NCBI GenBank assembly: GCA_035772735.1
Contig: JASDFA010000001.1
Span: 86,391,501 to 86,455,500 of the forward strand
DNA: 64,000 nt
Source: Datura wrightii
Taxonomy: Eukaryota; Streptophyta; Magnoliopsida; Solanales; Solanaceae
Reading direction: 5' to 3'
A program made the translations under genes and the position numbers. Numbering within the stretch: position 1 is the first letter of the stretch; the number at the start of each line of letters is the position of its first letter. Below are positions 23,097-34,787 of this stretch, piece after piece. The notes under the pieces are model-generated. The model made no database searches, had not been told where the DNA came from, and saw nothing but the letters and a program-made list of their open reading frames with translations.

Positions 23097-25064
23097 CTAG
23101 AACGATTGCCAAAACCTAGCCGTGAACTGCGCTCCTCTATCTGAAATAATGGATACTGGCACTCCGTGTAATCTGACTATCTCTCGGATATACAACTCCG
23201 CATAACCTTCAGCCGAGAAAGTAGTTCTTACTGGCAGGAAATGAGCTGATTTAGTCAATCTATCAACTATCACCCATATAGAGTCATGTCTGTGTCTGGT
23301 ACGGGGTAATCCTGTCACAAAATCCATATTCACTGCTTCCCATTTCCAGAGAGGCACAGCTATGTCCTGAGTTAACCCGCCTGGTTTCTGATGTTCTGCT
23401 TTCACCTGTTGGCAGTTAGGACACTGGGCTACAAATTCAGCAATTTCCCTTTTCATACCTGGCCACCAGTAGTTCTCTTTGATTTCATGGTACATTTTGG
23501 TCGCACCGGGGTGAAGGGAATAACGGGCGTAATGTACCTCGTTCATAATCCACTGGCAGAGGTCTGAAACATTGGGAACACATAAACGATCTTTACAACA
23601 CAACACTCCATCCTCTATTACCTGAAACCCTAGCGCCTTCCCTAGCGGAATATAATCTTTAAGCTGAACTAGGTTAGGATCCTCAAATTTCTGTTCTTTC
23701 ACTTCCACAATCAACGATGACACGGCAGTGTTCTGAATCACCGCGCTACCGTCCTCTATTTCTACTACACAAACGGCTAGGCTAGCTAACTGATGTATCT
23801 CCCTGACCAATTCCCGCTGCTCGGGCTGCAAATAAGCCAAGCTCCCCATGGACTTTCGACTGAGAGCGTCCGCTACAACATTAGCTTTTCCCGGGTGGTA
23901 CAGAATGTTCACATCATAATCTTTTAACAACTCCAACCAGCGCCGTTGCCGCAGATTCAGCTCCCTCTGAGTGAAGATATACTGTAGGCTGTTGTGATCT
24001 GTGAAAATATCAACATGGACGTCGTACAGGTAATGTCTCCACATTTTCAAGGCGTGGATCACTGCGGCTAACTCCAGGTCGTGGGTAGGATAATTCCTCT
24101 CGTGTTTCCTCAGCTGTCTAGAGGCATATGCAATCACCTTACCATGCTGCATCAACACACAACCCAACCCAATGCCTGATGCATCGCAATATACTGAATA
24201 ACCTTCTGTACCTTCCGGCAAGGCTAGCACTGGGGCGGAGGTTAATCTATCTTTCAACTCCTGGAAACTCTGCTCGCATGCCTCTGTCCACTGAAACTTT
24301 GCTGCTTTCTGTGTCAGTTTAGTCAGAGGTGCTGCAATGGTAGAGAATCCCTCAACAAACCTCCTATAGTATCCCGCTAATCCCAGGAAACTGCGGACCT
24401 CGATCGGAGTGGTAGGCCTGGGCCATGATTTGACTGCTTCTATCTTCTGCGCGTCAACCTGTATACCAGCATCCGACACAATATGCCCCAAAAAGGCTAC
24501 TGAATTAAGCCAGAATTCACACTTAGAGAATTTAGCATATAACTGGCGGTCCCTGAGGATCTGGAGCACTGTCCGCAAATGAGTTCGGTGATCTGCTTCA
24601 GAGCGAGAATACACCAGAATATCATCAATAAATACTATTATGAACAAGTCCAGGAAAGGTCTGAAAATACTGTTCATCAGGTCCATGAATACTGCTGGGG
24701 CATTCGTTAACCCAAAGGACATAACTAGGAATTCAAAGTGTCCATATCGGGTCCTGAACGCCGTTTTGGGAATATCTCTTTCACGAACTCGAACCTGGTG
24801 ATATCCGGACCGCAAGTCAATTTTAGAAAAATATCTGGCTCCCTGTAACTGATCAAATAAATCATCAATCCTGGGAAGCGGGTACTTGTTCTTCACTGTA
24901 ACTTTGTTTAATTGCCGATAATCTATGCACATCCGGAGTGAGCCATCTTTCTTTCTCACAAATAGAACTGGCGCACCCCATGGTGAAGTACTCGGCCTAA
25001 TAGAACCTTTATCCAATAAGTCCTTCAGCTGCTCCTTCAATTCTCTGAGTTCTGCAGGAGCCAT
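23097..25064 (-). CDS. Reverse transcriptase - RNase H - integrase, chromovirus T
   Basis: 655-codon open frame. The reverse transcriptase fills residues 1-240, with catalytic Asp83 (KIDLRSGYHQ) and FIDD at 145-148. The RNase H fills about 290-400, with Asp294, Glu331, Asp356 and Asp399. The integrase has zinc-binding His511/His518 or 526 and Cys548/Cys551, then core Asp581 and Asp642 (the latter in SDRGAQFT, where DN is usual). The frame ends at TAG 23097-23099, in mid-core where a CAG codon is likely ancestral; the third acidic residue lies beyond it. The first Met is internal: the same frame continues upstream to another stop at 25089-25091. It is the longest ORF of the window but part of a broken polyprotein. 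Confidence 0.9.
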   Translation of the reverse strand: MAPAELRELKEQLKDLLDKGSIRPSTSPWGAPVLFVRKKDGSLRMCIDYRQLNKVTVKNKYPLPRIDDLFDQLQGARYFSKIDLRSGYHQVRVRERDIPKTAFRTRYGHFEFLVMSFGLTNAPAVFMDLMNSIFRPFLDLFIIVFIDDILVYSRSEADHRTHLRTVLQILRDRQLYAKFSKCEFWLNSVAFLGHIVSDAGIQVDAQKIEAVKSWPRPTTPIEVRSFLGLAGYYRRFVEGFSTIAAPLTKLTQKAAKFQWTEACEQSFQELKDRLTSAPVLALPEGTEGYSVYCDASGIGLGCVLMQHGKVIAYASRQLRKHERNYPTHDLELAAVIHALKMWRHYLYDVHVDIFTDHNSLQYIFTQRELNLRQRRWLELLKDYDVNILYHPGKANVVADALSRKSMGSLAYLQPEQRELVREIHQLASLAVCVVEIEDGSAVIQNTAVSSLIVEVKEQKFEDPNLVQLKDYIPLGKALGFQVIEDGVLCCKDRLCVPNVSDLCQWIMNEVHYARYSLHPGATKMYHEIKENYWWPGMKREIAEFVAQCPNCQQVKAEHQKPGGLTQDIAVPLWKWEAVNMDFVTGLPRTRHRHDSIWVIVDRLTKSAHFLPVRTTFSAEGYAELYIREIVRLHGVPVSIISDRGAQFTARFWQSF

Positions 25065-25328
25065 GCGATAAGGAGGAATCGATATCGGCTAGGTGCCTGG
25101 TAATAAATCAATAGCAAAATCTATTTCCCTTTCTGGGGGAATACCAGGTAACTCATCCGAAAACACATCAGGGAACTCGTTCACCACCGGAACAGACTGG
25201 AGTGTCGGAGATTCTGCTCGGATATCCTGAACTCTGACCAGGTGGTAAATACACCCCTTAGATATAAATTTCCTCGCTTGAAGGTAGGAAATAAACCTAC
25301 CTTTTGGCGTAGCGGTGCTGCCCTTCCA
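25065..25328 (-). pseudogene. Protease - reverse transcriptase linker, chromovirus T
   Basis: This joins protease and RT. The minus strand continues the RT frame upstream through 'PISIPPYR' to TAG at 25089-25091, and on through 'DELPGIPPER'-like text. A frameshift near 25329 separates it from the protease frame. Confidence 0.7.
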
Positions 25329-25685
25329 CTATCGCACTGCTTCTCCTGGAAAGTGGAATCGGACCGTCTTGGTCCAACATTCAACATTGGCAAAGCACGA
25401 CACTAGCCAATCCATACCCATTATGGCATCAAAGTCTATCATTTCTAGCTCGACCAGATCTACTGTGGTTTGACGATCAGCAACCTCTACTGTACACCCC
25501 CGGTAAATTCTGCTAGCCACGATCGAATCGCCGATGGGTGTGGATACCGAAAAGGGCTGCTGTAATAATTCTGGTGAAATATTGAACTTTCGTGCAACAA
25601 ATGGGGTAACATACGATAGGGTGGATCCTGGATCAATCAGTACATAAACAGGGTATGAGCAGATAATCAATGTACCTGTGACCAC
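25329..25685 (-). pseudogene. Aspartic protease domain, chromovirus T
   Basis: 118 codons. The active-site segment is VLIDPGSTLSYVTPF, with Pro after the catalytic Asp where D-S/T-G is common elsewhere; DPG is frequent in plant chromoviruses. Flanking motifs are PFSVSTPIGDS and IDFDAIMGMDWL. It is in frame with the upstream gag piece but a TGA near 25770 intervenes. A frameshift follows at its end. Confidence 0.85.
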
Positions 25686-25772
25686 ATCGGGAGATGCCTC
25701 TGAATCCTGCCTCCCTGGTAATGCATAGGTACGGCTGGGGCCTACACCTGAGCCAGAGGCTCCTGATCTACC

Positions 25773-26375
25773 TCATCCCATATTTACTGAACCTAAGGGC
25801 CTGCGCCCTGCTGAGGCTGCTGGAACTCGTGGCCCTGCTGATGCTCTATCCAGATCGTCCCGGCTACCCTGTCCCCTGGATGTATAATCTCTCATTAGAT
25901 TCCCTTCCTGTCCGCAGTAATAGCACCCTGGGAAGCCTTGCCTGCAGGCTCCAGCATGTAGTCGGTGGCATATAGGACAAGGTGTAGCCGCAAATCTACT
26001 CTGTTCTACCCTCCGCTGCTGAGGTGAGGCTACTGTCCGTGAACTGCTACCGGACTCTGATTGACTCCGGCGAACAAATCTGCCTCTCTGCTGCTGTACC
26101 AGAGGTAAAGATCTGGGTGGCCTATCTGAAAACCGTGGTCTCGGCCCCCTAGGGATTTCCCCTTGAATCTCAGCGGGTCTGCTTCTATGGCGCTGCTCTG
26201 AAGTCGCCTGTCTGTCACCCCGCTGCCGCTGTCTCAAGCCCTCAATTGTTTGTGCGAAGGCTTGTACCCTGGCTATGTCCATATATTCTCTCAAAGTAGC
26301 CGTCATGCACGTCTCTATGTACTCTGGATTCAGGCCCATAATAAAGCGGTGGACTCTGGACGACATGGTGTCCAC
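25773..26375 (-). pseudogene. Gag C-terminal half with defective zinc knuckle, chromovirus T
   Basis: 200 codons, rich in Arg/Gln/Ser. It carries the CYYCGQEGNLMRDY stretch near 25880-25925. The CCHC knuckle has its two Cys, but His is Asn and the last Cys is Tyr, so zinc binding should be lost. Upstream in the same frame lie TAG at 26442-26444 and another TAG near 26490. Packaging of genomic RNA is the family role. Confidence 0.85.
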
Positions 26376-26486
26376 AAATGCTGGAGCATAGCGGGCTAAG
26401 GAGTTGAACTGTAAAGAATACTCACGAACGCTCTTGGCCCCCTACTCTAAGTGTAAAAACTGATCCATCCAGGCCTGTCTGACCTC

Positions 26487-27068
26487 CTAGGGTAAATAGT
26501 GGTCCAGGAAGGCCTCTGAGAAGCTGGACCAAGTAGGAGGGGCTGCATCTCTTCCCCGAGATCTCTCCCAACTCTCGTACCACAAAACAGCAATATCCCT
26601 TAACCGAAACACGGCTAACTCAACTGATTCTGCTGGGGTTACGTGCATGACTCTAAAGATCCTCTGCATCTGGTCCAAAAAGTCCTGAGGGTCCTCCGCT
26701 GAATCCGACCCTGTAAACTGAGGGGGTCCCAACGCCAAGAATTCTCTAACCCTGGAACTACCAGGCCCACCTAGAGATTCTGCAGCTGCAGGTGGTACTG
26801 GCTGACGCTGAGTAGCCAGCATCTGGGTCAATATAACCACCGCACTACGTAGCTCCTGATCAGATGAAGTGGGTGCAGGAGCTGTGGGAGGCGGTGCTGC
26901 CTCAAGTGGTGTCTGGCGAGGCGGAGACTGCTGGGAGGGTCGAGATGACACCTCCGTATCACTCTCAGACCGGGCTAAATCTGGCTGTAAATGAGGCATC
27001 CTACTAGTGCCTTCACCCGCTGCTGTATCCAATCTCCTGCCTGTAGCTGGGTGCCCCTGGTCTGCCAT
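26487..27068 (-). pseudogene. Gag N-terminal half, chromovirus T
   Basis: Frame open from 27083; the likely start is the ATG at 27066-27068 (MADQGHPATGRR). A low-complexity Pro/Ala/Ser/Gln head is followed by the retrotransposon-gag domain (FLALGPPQFTGSDSAEDP, DFLDQMQRIFRVM, LRDIAVLWYESW, FSEAFLDHYLP). It ends at an in-frame TAG; the rest of the domain continues in the same frame beyond it. Confidence 0.85.
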
Positions 27069-27267
27069 AGTATCTGTAAACAAAGAGGGTGGTAAGTTTC
27101 AAAAGAACCAACCCTATACTGTACTGTGCTAGGCACGACTGAGTATGGAAAGAAGGGTAACTGTCCTATTATGCCTCGCAGCCTCCTGCCTATGGTATGT
27201 GGTGCACAACACATCCATAGACAAGACTCTACTCAGCACGGCTTGCAGACTCCCTGGGACACGACCT

Positions 27268-27279
27268 GCTCTGATACCA
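27268..27279 (-). promoter_or_regulatory. Primer-binding site of chromovirus T
   Basis: TGGTATCAGAGC on the minus strand, a perfect match to the initiator-Met tRNA 3' end, four bases inside the 5' LTR. Confidence 0.95.
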
Positions 27280-27283
27280 AGTT

Positions 27284-29906
27284 TGTCACGCCCCGCCCTG
27301 GGGGGTATGACTGGCACCTGGTGCCCTAGTAGGACCTAGACTGCTATCTGGTGAGCCCAAGCACATCTGGTGCCTGGCTGGCTCTAACTCAAATTCCTGG
27401 AAACAAAGGGCTATATAACGGCTGTAAACACAGCCTCCGGCCAACAGGCCTATAGCCACTTGTACCTGAAAAATAGCTGACCAGAAACATACTACTGTCA
27501 AGGGAACCTATGCGGGCCGACAAGGCCACCATGCTGTCTAGTTCTTTGTAACTCAACAATAACATGCTAAATAATTACGTGACCGGCAAGGTCACCACTA
27601 CTGACTGATTATGGCCACACACGACCAACAGGAACAGAAATAACAAATAACTATAACAAGCTGCACGACCTCACACGACCGGCTCGGCTGACCACAGGGA
27701 AATATATACAAACTGCAAGCCTCTAGGAATAACAATAGAAATGATCGGGACAGGGCCCCGACCTACCCGTACTGTACAACAAAAGAAAACGAAATACACC
27801 TCTGGAATTCAGCCTCCGGATGACAGGAGCTGAATACTCAATAGCTGACTGGAATCACGAGGGATCACCTCCTCGTCTATGAGTACCTGCAGGCAAGTAA
27901 TGCAGCGCCCCACTAGGCATCAGTACCACAGGTACTGAGCATGTAAAGCAACTGAAATACACAACTGAAATGAATAACAACAGTAACATGACATATAAGC
28001 AGGAAGTAGCTGAGTCTATCTAGCTGAGAATAACTGGGGAGAGTTTATTTATTCTATAACTAAACTGAGCGTACCTGATGCCGTGTCGTCCCACTGTCTA
28101 TCAGTATCTAATAGCACATATAGGTATACATATAAATGCACACAATACCTGACCGACCCCATAAGACGGAAGGTGCCAACCAACACACAATCTATTTACC
28201 CCTACCCGGGTCTAAACCTACAATAAATAAGTCACTCCACTCATCGGATAACTGTGAGCTCCTCCTACCGGTCCCCTTGGGTACGTAGCTCAGGCCTTGG
28301 CCTCTGACAATAAACTGTGTCTGAGTCCGAAGACTCCTACCTCTGGGCGCAGGTGCACGCGGGGTGTGTAATAAAAACTACCCCTGGGTGTAAGCACGCA
28401 ACAGGGTGATTTTATAAAAATCTGTATCTGAAACTGCCCCCGGCCACAAGCGCACACAGAGTGTTCTGCCCCTGTAAACAGGGTGGACTGGCTCTGCGCA
28501 GAGTAAACTGAACTACCCCTGCAAGCAGGGTGGTCTGGACCGTATTATCATGGTGGTCGGCCATCATCGTCCTCTAGGCGGACGGCATCGTCCAGCTGGT
28601 GGCAGTATCTGAATCTGGTATCGACACAGCTATAACCCAGGGGCGGTGGGGATGCTAAAAGGGACACCCACATGCCACAACAAGTCTCAACAAACAAATA
28701 GCACATAAAAATAGCAAGCATGTATAACTGAAAAGACTATCTGGAATCTAACTTCTTATTCTGATATGTTTCTACACTGAACTGATTCTTACTAATTATA
28801 CTGATTCTGCAATCTCTGTTTAACTGTACGGCTAATCTGTAGCCATGATACTATCTGTCTGAATGGCTAATTTGTAGCCATAACTGTCTGTCTATCAGAT
28901 CTTTCTTTACTGACTGTTATCACGCAAATCTGTTCCTTTTATTCTACAACATGCTTGCTATTCACATAATAGGCTGTACTGAATCTGAACTACTAACTTG
29001 CCCTTGGGCACATGCTTTTCTAACTTTCAGACTGAATATGATATCACAACGCAAACTAGGTCTACTGAACTTGCACAATACTTAACATTCAACTTCCGGG
29101 AATTCTACTACAGAGTTTATTGTACTATACAAGGCTAAAGCTACTAACTTGCTGAAGGAACTAGCTTTACATACCTTATCCTCGAACTATCCATCTGTCG
29201 GACGAGGCTCGGCCAATACTTTAACTATTTCTCCCAACTGCATTCATAAATATGTCAATTAATACTAAATATAGCTTTATTCCAAAGAACAACGTCACTT
29301 TTGATATAATTATAGCCTAAACTTAGGCTTATCGAAAGACGGCCAAAAACTCGCTATTTTCCAGAAGTCCAGAAGGGAGAAATAGTCACTTCACAGCTAG
29401 GAACACATAGACACTAGTTTGGAGCAATTCTACTTACCTTAGCTCGGTAGCTCGACGATTCGTCAGCCGTATTTCACGAAACTAAATCTGTAGGAATGCT
29501 CTCTGCTGCTAAATACCTCGGTATCTTAGGTTAATTTGGGTTTGGACTGCGTTTGGCAGCATAATCGGACGAAAATTATATTACCCTCTTCGTTCCTTTC
29601 CCTCCTCTGATTTTTCCTCTCCGTTTTCACTGGGAATTATGAGAATAATTAACTTAAAACCGAAGTGGGGCTTTATATACTTGGGCCTGGACAATGCCAA
29701 CGTGTCACGGAGCCAACGCGGAGGCCTCACCTCCGTGACACGCTGCCTTCGCGGAGGGGCTCTGCCTCGGCTCCTCCCGCGATGGTTCGACAGGTTACTT
29801 GTCCGGTCTTTTCCCGGGCTTTTCCCTAGTACGTATGGCTTCCAAATATGCTTGACCAACGCACGAATAGGCCATCTAGGTGCCGAGAATCCTACGGGGT
29901 ATAACA
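27284..29906 (-). mobile_element. Chromovirus T, 5' LTR
   Basis: 2623 bp, nearly identical to 19396-22021. TATA box at 29672-29679. ORFs at 27126-27501 and 29581-29944 lie in LTR or leader and are not genes. Confidence 0.95.
29672..29679 (-). promoter_or_regulatory. TATA box, chromovirus T 5' LTR
   Basis: TATATAAA on the minus strand, just downstream of the word cluster 29695-29790. This is the copy that would drive the genomic transcript. Confidence 0.65.
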
Positions 29907-29911
29907 CGTTA
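29907..29911. repeat. Target-site duplication CGTTA (right)
   Basis: Pairs with 19391-19395 around chromovirus T. Confidence 0.95.
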
Positions 29912-31160
29912 GGGTCACCTGGCAGTTATTTTCCAACAAATTAGTAAGGGATTTTTCTTAAATTTCTAAGATCCTAAGGCCTAAACTACGACATTTTGGG
30001 TTATGAATAGGGAAATTTAAAGGGGTTAAGTTCAGTTTTCACTTCATTCATTCATGCATGCAGGGTAGGTGATTTGAGGGAGTAATTCAAGCTTAGTATT
30101 CATCAATTAATTGCAATTTGTTTCTTGGGTTATCAAGAGAAGTTAAGAACTAGTAATCCCAGGTATGTAAGGTTCTAAATGGGTGGTTTCTTCCACACCC
30201 ATGCCCCTCCTCTACGATTTTACTAAAATTTCAATAAAAACTCATAGGGTTTTGAAGTTGATTTAATTAAAATTCTAATGATTTGATAATGGACTTTATG
30301 ATTTTTGAATCTAATTATATTCTATGGGTTTTAATCAGCTTTTGTGACTTAAATTAATTATAATATTATTGATTTTGATTTCTATGTAATTAAGCCTAAT
30401 TATGCATGCCCCATAATAAATCGATTTATTATCTACTTTTTTATTGATGATATTTACAAGCCCATCATGAATTATGATTCAAATGATGAATTTATTATAT
30501 TACCCAACATGATTTTATGAATTTCAAGCTATATGCATGATCTACAAGTATGTATGAACCTTATGAATCATGAATTATGTTTTGACCGACTCATGGGCCT
30601 TATGTCATGGCTAGTTCACATATGAACAAACATGTTTATAATTATCATGATTTAACTAGCCCATGAATTCATATTCATATTACTATGAGCACTATATATG
30701 TTTTAGGGGTAGTATCGAACACCGAGTAGGTTTGGGCATCAAGTTAAGCCCCGGATCTCATGAACTACCTACCACTGTAGGTATGTTGGGACCCCTCTCA
30801 TGACTATCCCAGGCCAGATGGCCATTTTTCATGGTGATATCACACTTTCATGGTTCTACCCTTGGCAAGGTACGAACACCCTCCTGATCAGGGTTACAAG
30901 TCGGGCTTCATGTGTGCTCATATGGGGTATGTCGGTTAAGAGAATCTTCTGCTGTTCCTCATGATTTATGCATGTTATGATTATGTATCTTGGCTCAAGT
31001 CCATGTTAAGTAAAGCTCTTTTCTTATGATTATGATTATGTTTTTATTACGAATGTTTTGAAAACCTTGGGCCTTATGACATGTTATGATGATTTACGAT
31101 ACGAGCATGATATCCTACTCTTATGATCATTTATAAGTTTTATATATGTTTTAAATGTCC
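29912..31160 (+). mobile_element. Chromovirus G2, 5' LTR, second fragment
   Basis: This continues the LTR of 18842-19395 after the T insertion. It shares long stretches with 1764-2162 and 4852-5400 and with 38140-38660. It is interrupted at 31161 by a minus-strand LTR. Confidence 0.75.
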
Positions 31161-31539
31161 TATCACTCCTCGAGCCTACACCCTGGACGTAACACGCTAC
31201 TTGAAGTCATAAGTGATCCCAAGTCAACCCCTGGTCTATCATACACTAGTATTCTGAGTAAAACATGCACAACGGAAATTTGAAATAATAACATAAAGGC
31301 ATCTTATGAAAATTAAGATAAAACATAAATCATGAAAACTTAACATCTGTAGTCTGAAATCCTTCTAACTGATGAGTTACAAGAACAAGTCCCTAGCTAA
31401 CTCTAAGTCTAAAATAAAACTGTAATCTGACTGTAAGAAAATAAATACAAGGCCCTCGAATGACGAGGGCTCACACTTCAACTGCGGCTGAGGAGGATCT
31501 GAATCGTGACAGCTAATGCTGCTGAATCTGAGAACCTGC

Positions 31540-31605
31540 AGCTGTATCATGAAACAATACAACATAAAAGTATGTGTCAGCACTATGAATGTACTGAGTA
31601 AGTTA
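31540..31605 (-). other. Hairpin pair in LTR S2
   Basis: TGTAT...ATACA around 31547-31566 and GCACTATGAATGTACTGAG around 31573-31600 correspond to the hairpins at 51910-51975. The stems are weaker here, with a C-to-A mismatch. Confidence 0.4.
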
Positions 31606-33039
31606 GAGGAAACATAACCGAAGTACAAAGTCTGAACTAAAATGACATATAATGACCCACAAGAAAACTGATCTAATCTACTGATATGTACTGAAATGGT
31701 CAAGATGACCCTGACTGGTGATCAAGACATGTCCTGAGTGTGAAGATTCTGAGTCTGCGATATTGTACTGAACTAAGATAAACTGCTAGAACTGGAACTG
31801 AACTGAATTTCTTATTCTGAACTGGACTGGACTAACTAGTGGGAGATTAAACCAACATATAACCACGTGAGCTAGACATGGAGTCCGATGTATACACCCA
31901 CTGGTAGGAGCCAATATACCTTGCTAGGGTATAAAGGCATGAATTGGGTGGTCACAAAAGTCTGGGGCCAATCAGGCTAAGTAATTCTGTAACCTATGCT
32001 GGCAACGTAGTTCTGGGAACCTAGGTGCGCTGGTACTGCGACCCGCTCGATGTTAAGTCCTGCTCCCACTGGAAACCTATACTGGACTGCTAAGCTGATA
32101 GCTTTAAACTGGGATCCAAGACTAGTCAGGGACACATAACTGAAAATACCCTGAGAGTCTTATCGGACTAGATTCTTAAACTGAGTTCTATACTGGTTAG
32201 AGCTGCTTATCTGGAAGCGTCGTAATCGTCTAAGAACACATATGATTTAACTGGGGTCCGGGGGCTGGTCAGACCTATATAAATAGAATGTCATGACCAC
32301 ATAATGGACCAAATAAACTATATTCTGAGTTTGATTATGTTAACTGAGAGACACCACTGACACCTCGGGAAAAGACTGAAGTCAAGTTGATCAGCTGACA
32401 TTTCTGACTAACACTAGATATTCTAGCATTTTGACTGAAATTGAACAGACAATAGTCTAACTGATTTTCAATACAATCAACAACATGAAAGTTCCCAACA
32501 CTGATAGAATCAAGCAAAAATTTCGGTATATAAACACTATTGCAAGATTGTAGCTTCTCTGTATTCAAGACTAGGACTAGATTTCACATTACTGGGATGA
32601 GTAACAACACAATCACGAACTGGTAGAAAAACATAAGCAATTAACATAAACGATAATTCATATGATTTAAGCGAGGTCTGGCAGATAATCTCATCACATT
32701 CCAAAGCCTCAGGGCTGAAACTGATAGAGAAAACAAGGAAGGATTTTGGGGACACAAGGGAAGAACTATTCCCTTGTTAAATTCCCACATACTCGACTAA
32801 AATTCTCTCGTAGAAGAAGACTTGAACTGCTGCAATAGTGAACAACCCTAAGCTTGCTTGAGAGATTTCTTGAGGAACTCTTCGATAACTTTTTAGAGAA
32901 TGAATGTGGGAATGAGGGGACGAACCTTTCAAACCCCCTAATTAGTCTAAAATAATGTCGAAAATGACATAGTTTAAAGCTTAGGAGAGTAGGAAATTAC
33001 TAAATAGCCCTTAGTAATTTGCTGGAAAAAACTGCCAGG

Positions 33040-33345
33040 TGACGTAACTGGTCGTGGTGACTGACCATGACTCGTGGTCACTCCCGTCGAGTACACTTCC
33101 TAGGTTCCTCAGTAGGTCACCACGAGGGACCTAACGAGTCATGGTAACTGACCACGACTCATGGTCACCAGTCGTAGACCACGCTATCTCACTTATAATG
33201 ATTCAATACTAGGCTTGGTAACGAGTCACCTAATGAGTCGTTTCCACTGATGATGACTCGTGGTGACACTCCTATGGTACACTGCCTAAAAACTGACTAG
33301 GTTTGGTAACGGGGGACATAACGAGTCGTTACTGCTGATCACGAC
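33040..33345 (-). repeat. ACTCGTGGTCAC-type word cluster in LTR S2
   Basis: 'ggtcgtggtgactgaccatgactcgtgg', 'gagtcatgg', 'cgactcatgg' and 'aacgagtcg' variants are repeated about ten times. The words are those of G2 and S1, with Myc-like and bZIP-like cores. Confidence 0.7.
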
Positions 33346-33355
33346 TTGTTGCCTC

Positions 33356-33720
33356 GCAGCTTCATCCTTGATCTTAATCATCTTTCTAGAGTCCTTACCA
33401 GCTCAAGATTGGTGAGTCTTCATCTTTTGAGGACTAGATTCTCAGTTTTCATGTTGTATTTCTATTTCATGTTTTTGTGGAGTTAGTTGGGGTCTTGTCC
33501 CATCAACTCATCTAGACTAGAGGCTTTTAGACTTATGTATGTGTAGCTTGGATATTATTCTTTTGTGATCTTGTATGAGACATTCCGCTGAAGTTATATT
33601 TATGTTTCCTTCATGTTTATTTAATGAGTTAGTTGAATGCTTATGCCATGGGTCCACTTAGGGTCTCTTGGGATCCCTTGTCCCATGTCTACGATCCGGG
33701 CCTCCGTTCGGGTCGTGACA
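33356..33720 (+). mobile_element. Chromovirus G2, 5' LTR, terminal fragment
   Basis: Matches 38910-39245 and 5530-5907. It contains 'gtgagtcttcatcttttgagg' and 'gatccgggcctccgttcggg', and ends GGTCGTGACA at 33720. Confidence 0.85.
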
Positions 33721-33724
33721 AACT

Positions 33725-33732
33725 TGGTATCA
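33725..33732 (+). promoter_or_regulatory. Primer-binding site of G2
   Basis: TGGTATCA follows the LTR end by four bases. The remaining AGAGC of the initiator-Met site has decayed to TATAA. Confidence 0.75.
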
Positions 33733-33930
33733 TATAAATAGGTTTGATGTGTCCTAGGGAGTCTGAAAGCCGGGTTAGGTAGAGTCTTTTTCATGGGTGT
33801 GAAGCGCGACACACTTATGGCGAAGAGGCTACTAGACGTTTTAGGAAATGTTCCTTTCTTTCATGATCTATGTCGTGCGATGAAAATCCTTTCTATCCTT
33901 CTAATTCATGCTATTCGCAATTGCAGAACC

Positions 33931-34787
33931 ATGGTACCTCGAAGGATGAATGGAGGTGGTGAAGGACACGAGGATGGAAATGGGTATGGGCATCAGCCAG
34001 CCCCACCAGTTGAGGAACCTCAAGCACTGGAGCCAGCTGCTCATGCTGAGTTCCGAGCTGCCATTTAGATGCTGGCGCAGACCTTGACCACTCAGGTCAA
34101 TCAGCAGGCCGTTGCGCATGTTCCTCAAAAGGGAAATGCAGCGGCGGCCAGAGTCCGAGACTTCTTGAGAATGAATCTGCCGGTGTTCTTGGGGTCCAAG
34201 GTAGGTGAGGACCCGCATGACTTCATTAATGAGATTGTCAAGATCACCTAGGTTATGGGGGTGAATAGTGTTGAGTGCACAGAGATGGCCTCCTACCAGT
34301 TGAAGGGGGTTGCGCATATTTGGTTCCACCAGTGGAAGAACAGTAGGGTCGCAGGAGCAAGTCCGATCACATGGAAAGAGTTTCACGTTGCATTTCTAGA
34401 TTGGTTCTTCCCTTGAGAGATGAGGGAGTTGAAAGCGGCCAAGTTCGTGAATCTAAAGCAAGGAAGGATGACTGTTCAGGAGTACGCGCTTGAGTTCATC
34501 CGCCTATCTAAGTATGCCCTGGAGTTAGTGGCCGACCAGCGGGTGGGGGTGAGCTGATTTATGCATCGTATAGCAAGATACTTGGACAAGTACTATCAGA
34601 CAGCTATGCTCCACCAGGATATGGACTTCCCTCGCATAGTGTTGTACGCTCAGCAGATGGAGGCGACACATTCAAGGGAGAGAGAGGCCAAGAGGACCAG
34701 GACAGAGGATCATAAATTCTCTTAGCAGAGGTTCAGTGGTGTGCATTGACAGCATAGCCACCAGAGATAACATTTTCAGCACTGAGT
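33931..34787 (+). pseudogene. Chromovirus G2 gag, broken
   Basis: Starts at ATG 33931 (MVPRRMNGGGEG). In one frame it reads through a polar head, AARVRDFLRMNLPVFLGSKVGEDP, DFINEIVKIT, a stop, ASYQLKGVAHIWFHQW and WKEFHVAFLDWFFP. Stops are TAG at 34066-34068, TAG at about 34249, TGA at 34414-34416 and others near 34556 and 34723. The segments match the Del/Tekay gag domain order. The ORF on the other strand at 33901-34386 is a shadow. Confidence 0.8.

Larger units (their letters stand above)
19396..29906 (-). mobile_element. Full-length Tekay/Del-type chromovirus T, 10.5 kb
   Basis: A structurally complete Ty3/gypsy element in minus orientation, with LTRs at 19396-22021 and 27284-29906, CGTTA duplications, an initiator-Met tRNA primer site (27268-27279), a polypurine tract (22022-22036), and gag, protease, RT-RNase H and integrase in the gypsy order. 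Integrase ends in a chromodomain-like tail. In the first 840 bp of the two LTRs I count about 21 differences (2.5%), nearly all transitions, so it is far younger than the copia shell. Nonetheless gag and pol carry stops and at least two frameshifts, so it cannot encode its own replication now. Confidence 0.95.
31161..33355 (-). mobile_element. Truncated minus-strand chromovirus LTR (S2)
   Basis: The left end TATCACTCCTCGAG corresponds to TGTCACACCCCGAG at 51507. Homology with 51507-53990 runs through the whole piece ('ccaagtcaaccc', 'ataaccacgtgagctaga', 'ggcaacgtagttctgggaacc', 'ggggacacaa'). The last 80-100 bp, with the GGTGTTACA terminus, are missing, and so is the adjoining host-LTR piece that contains the hairpins. 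A deletion therefore spans the right junction, near 33355, and no target duplication is visible. A word cluster is at 33040-33345. Confidence 0.75.

Noticed and set aside
33901..34386. 161-codon minus-strand ORF
   Set aside because: Antisense shadow of the G2 gag.
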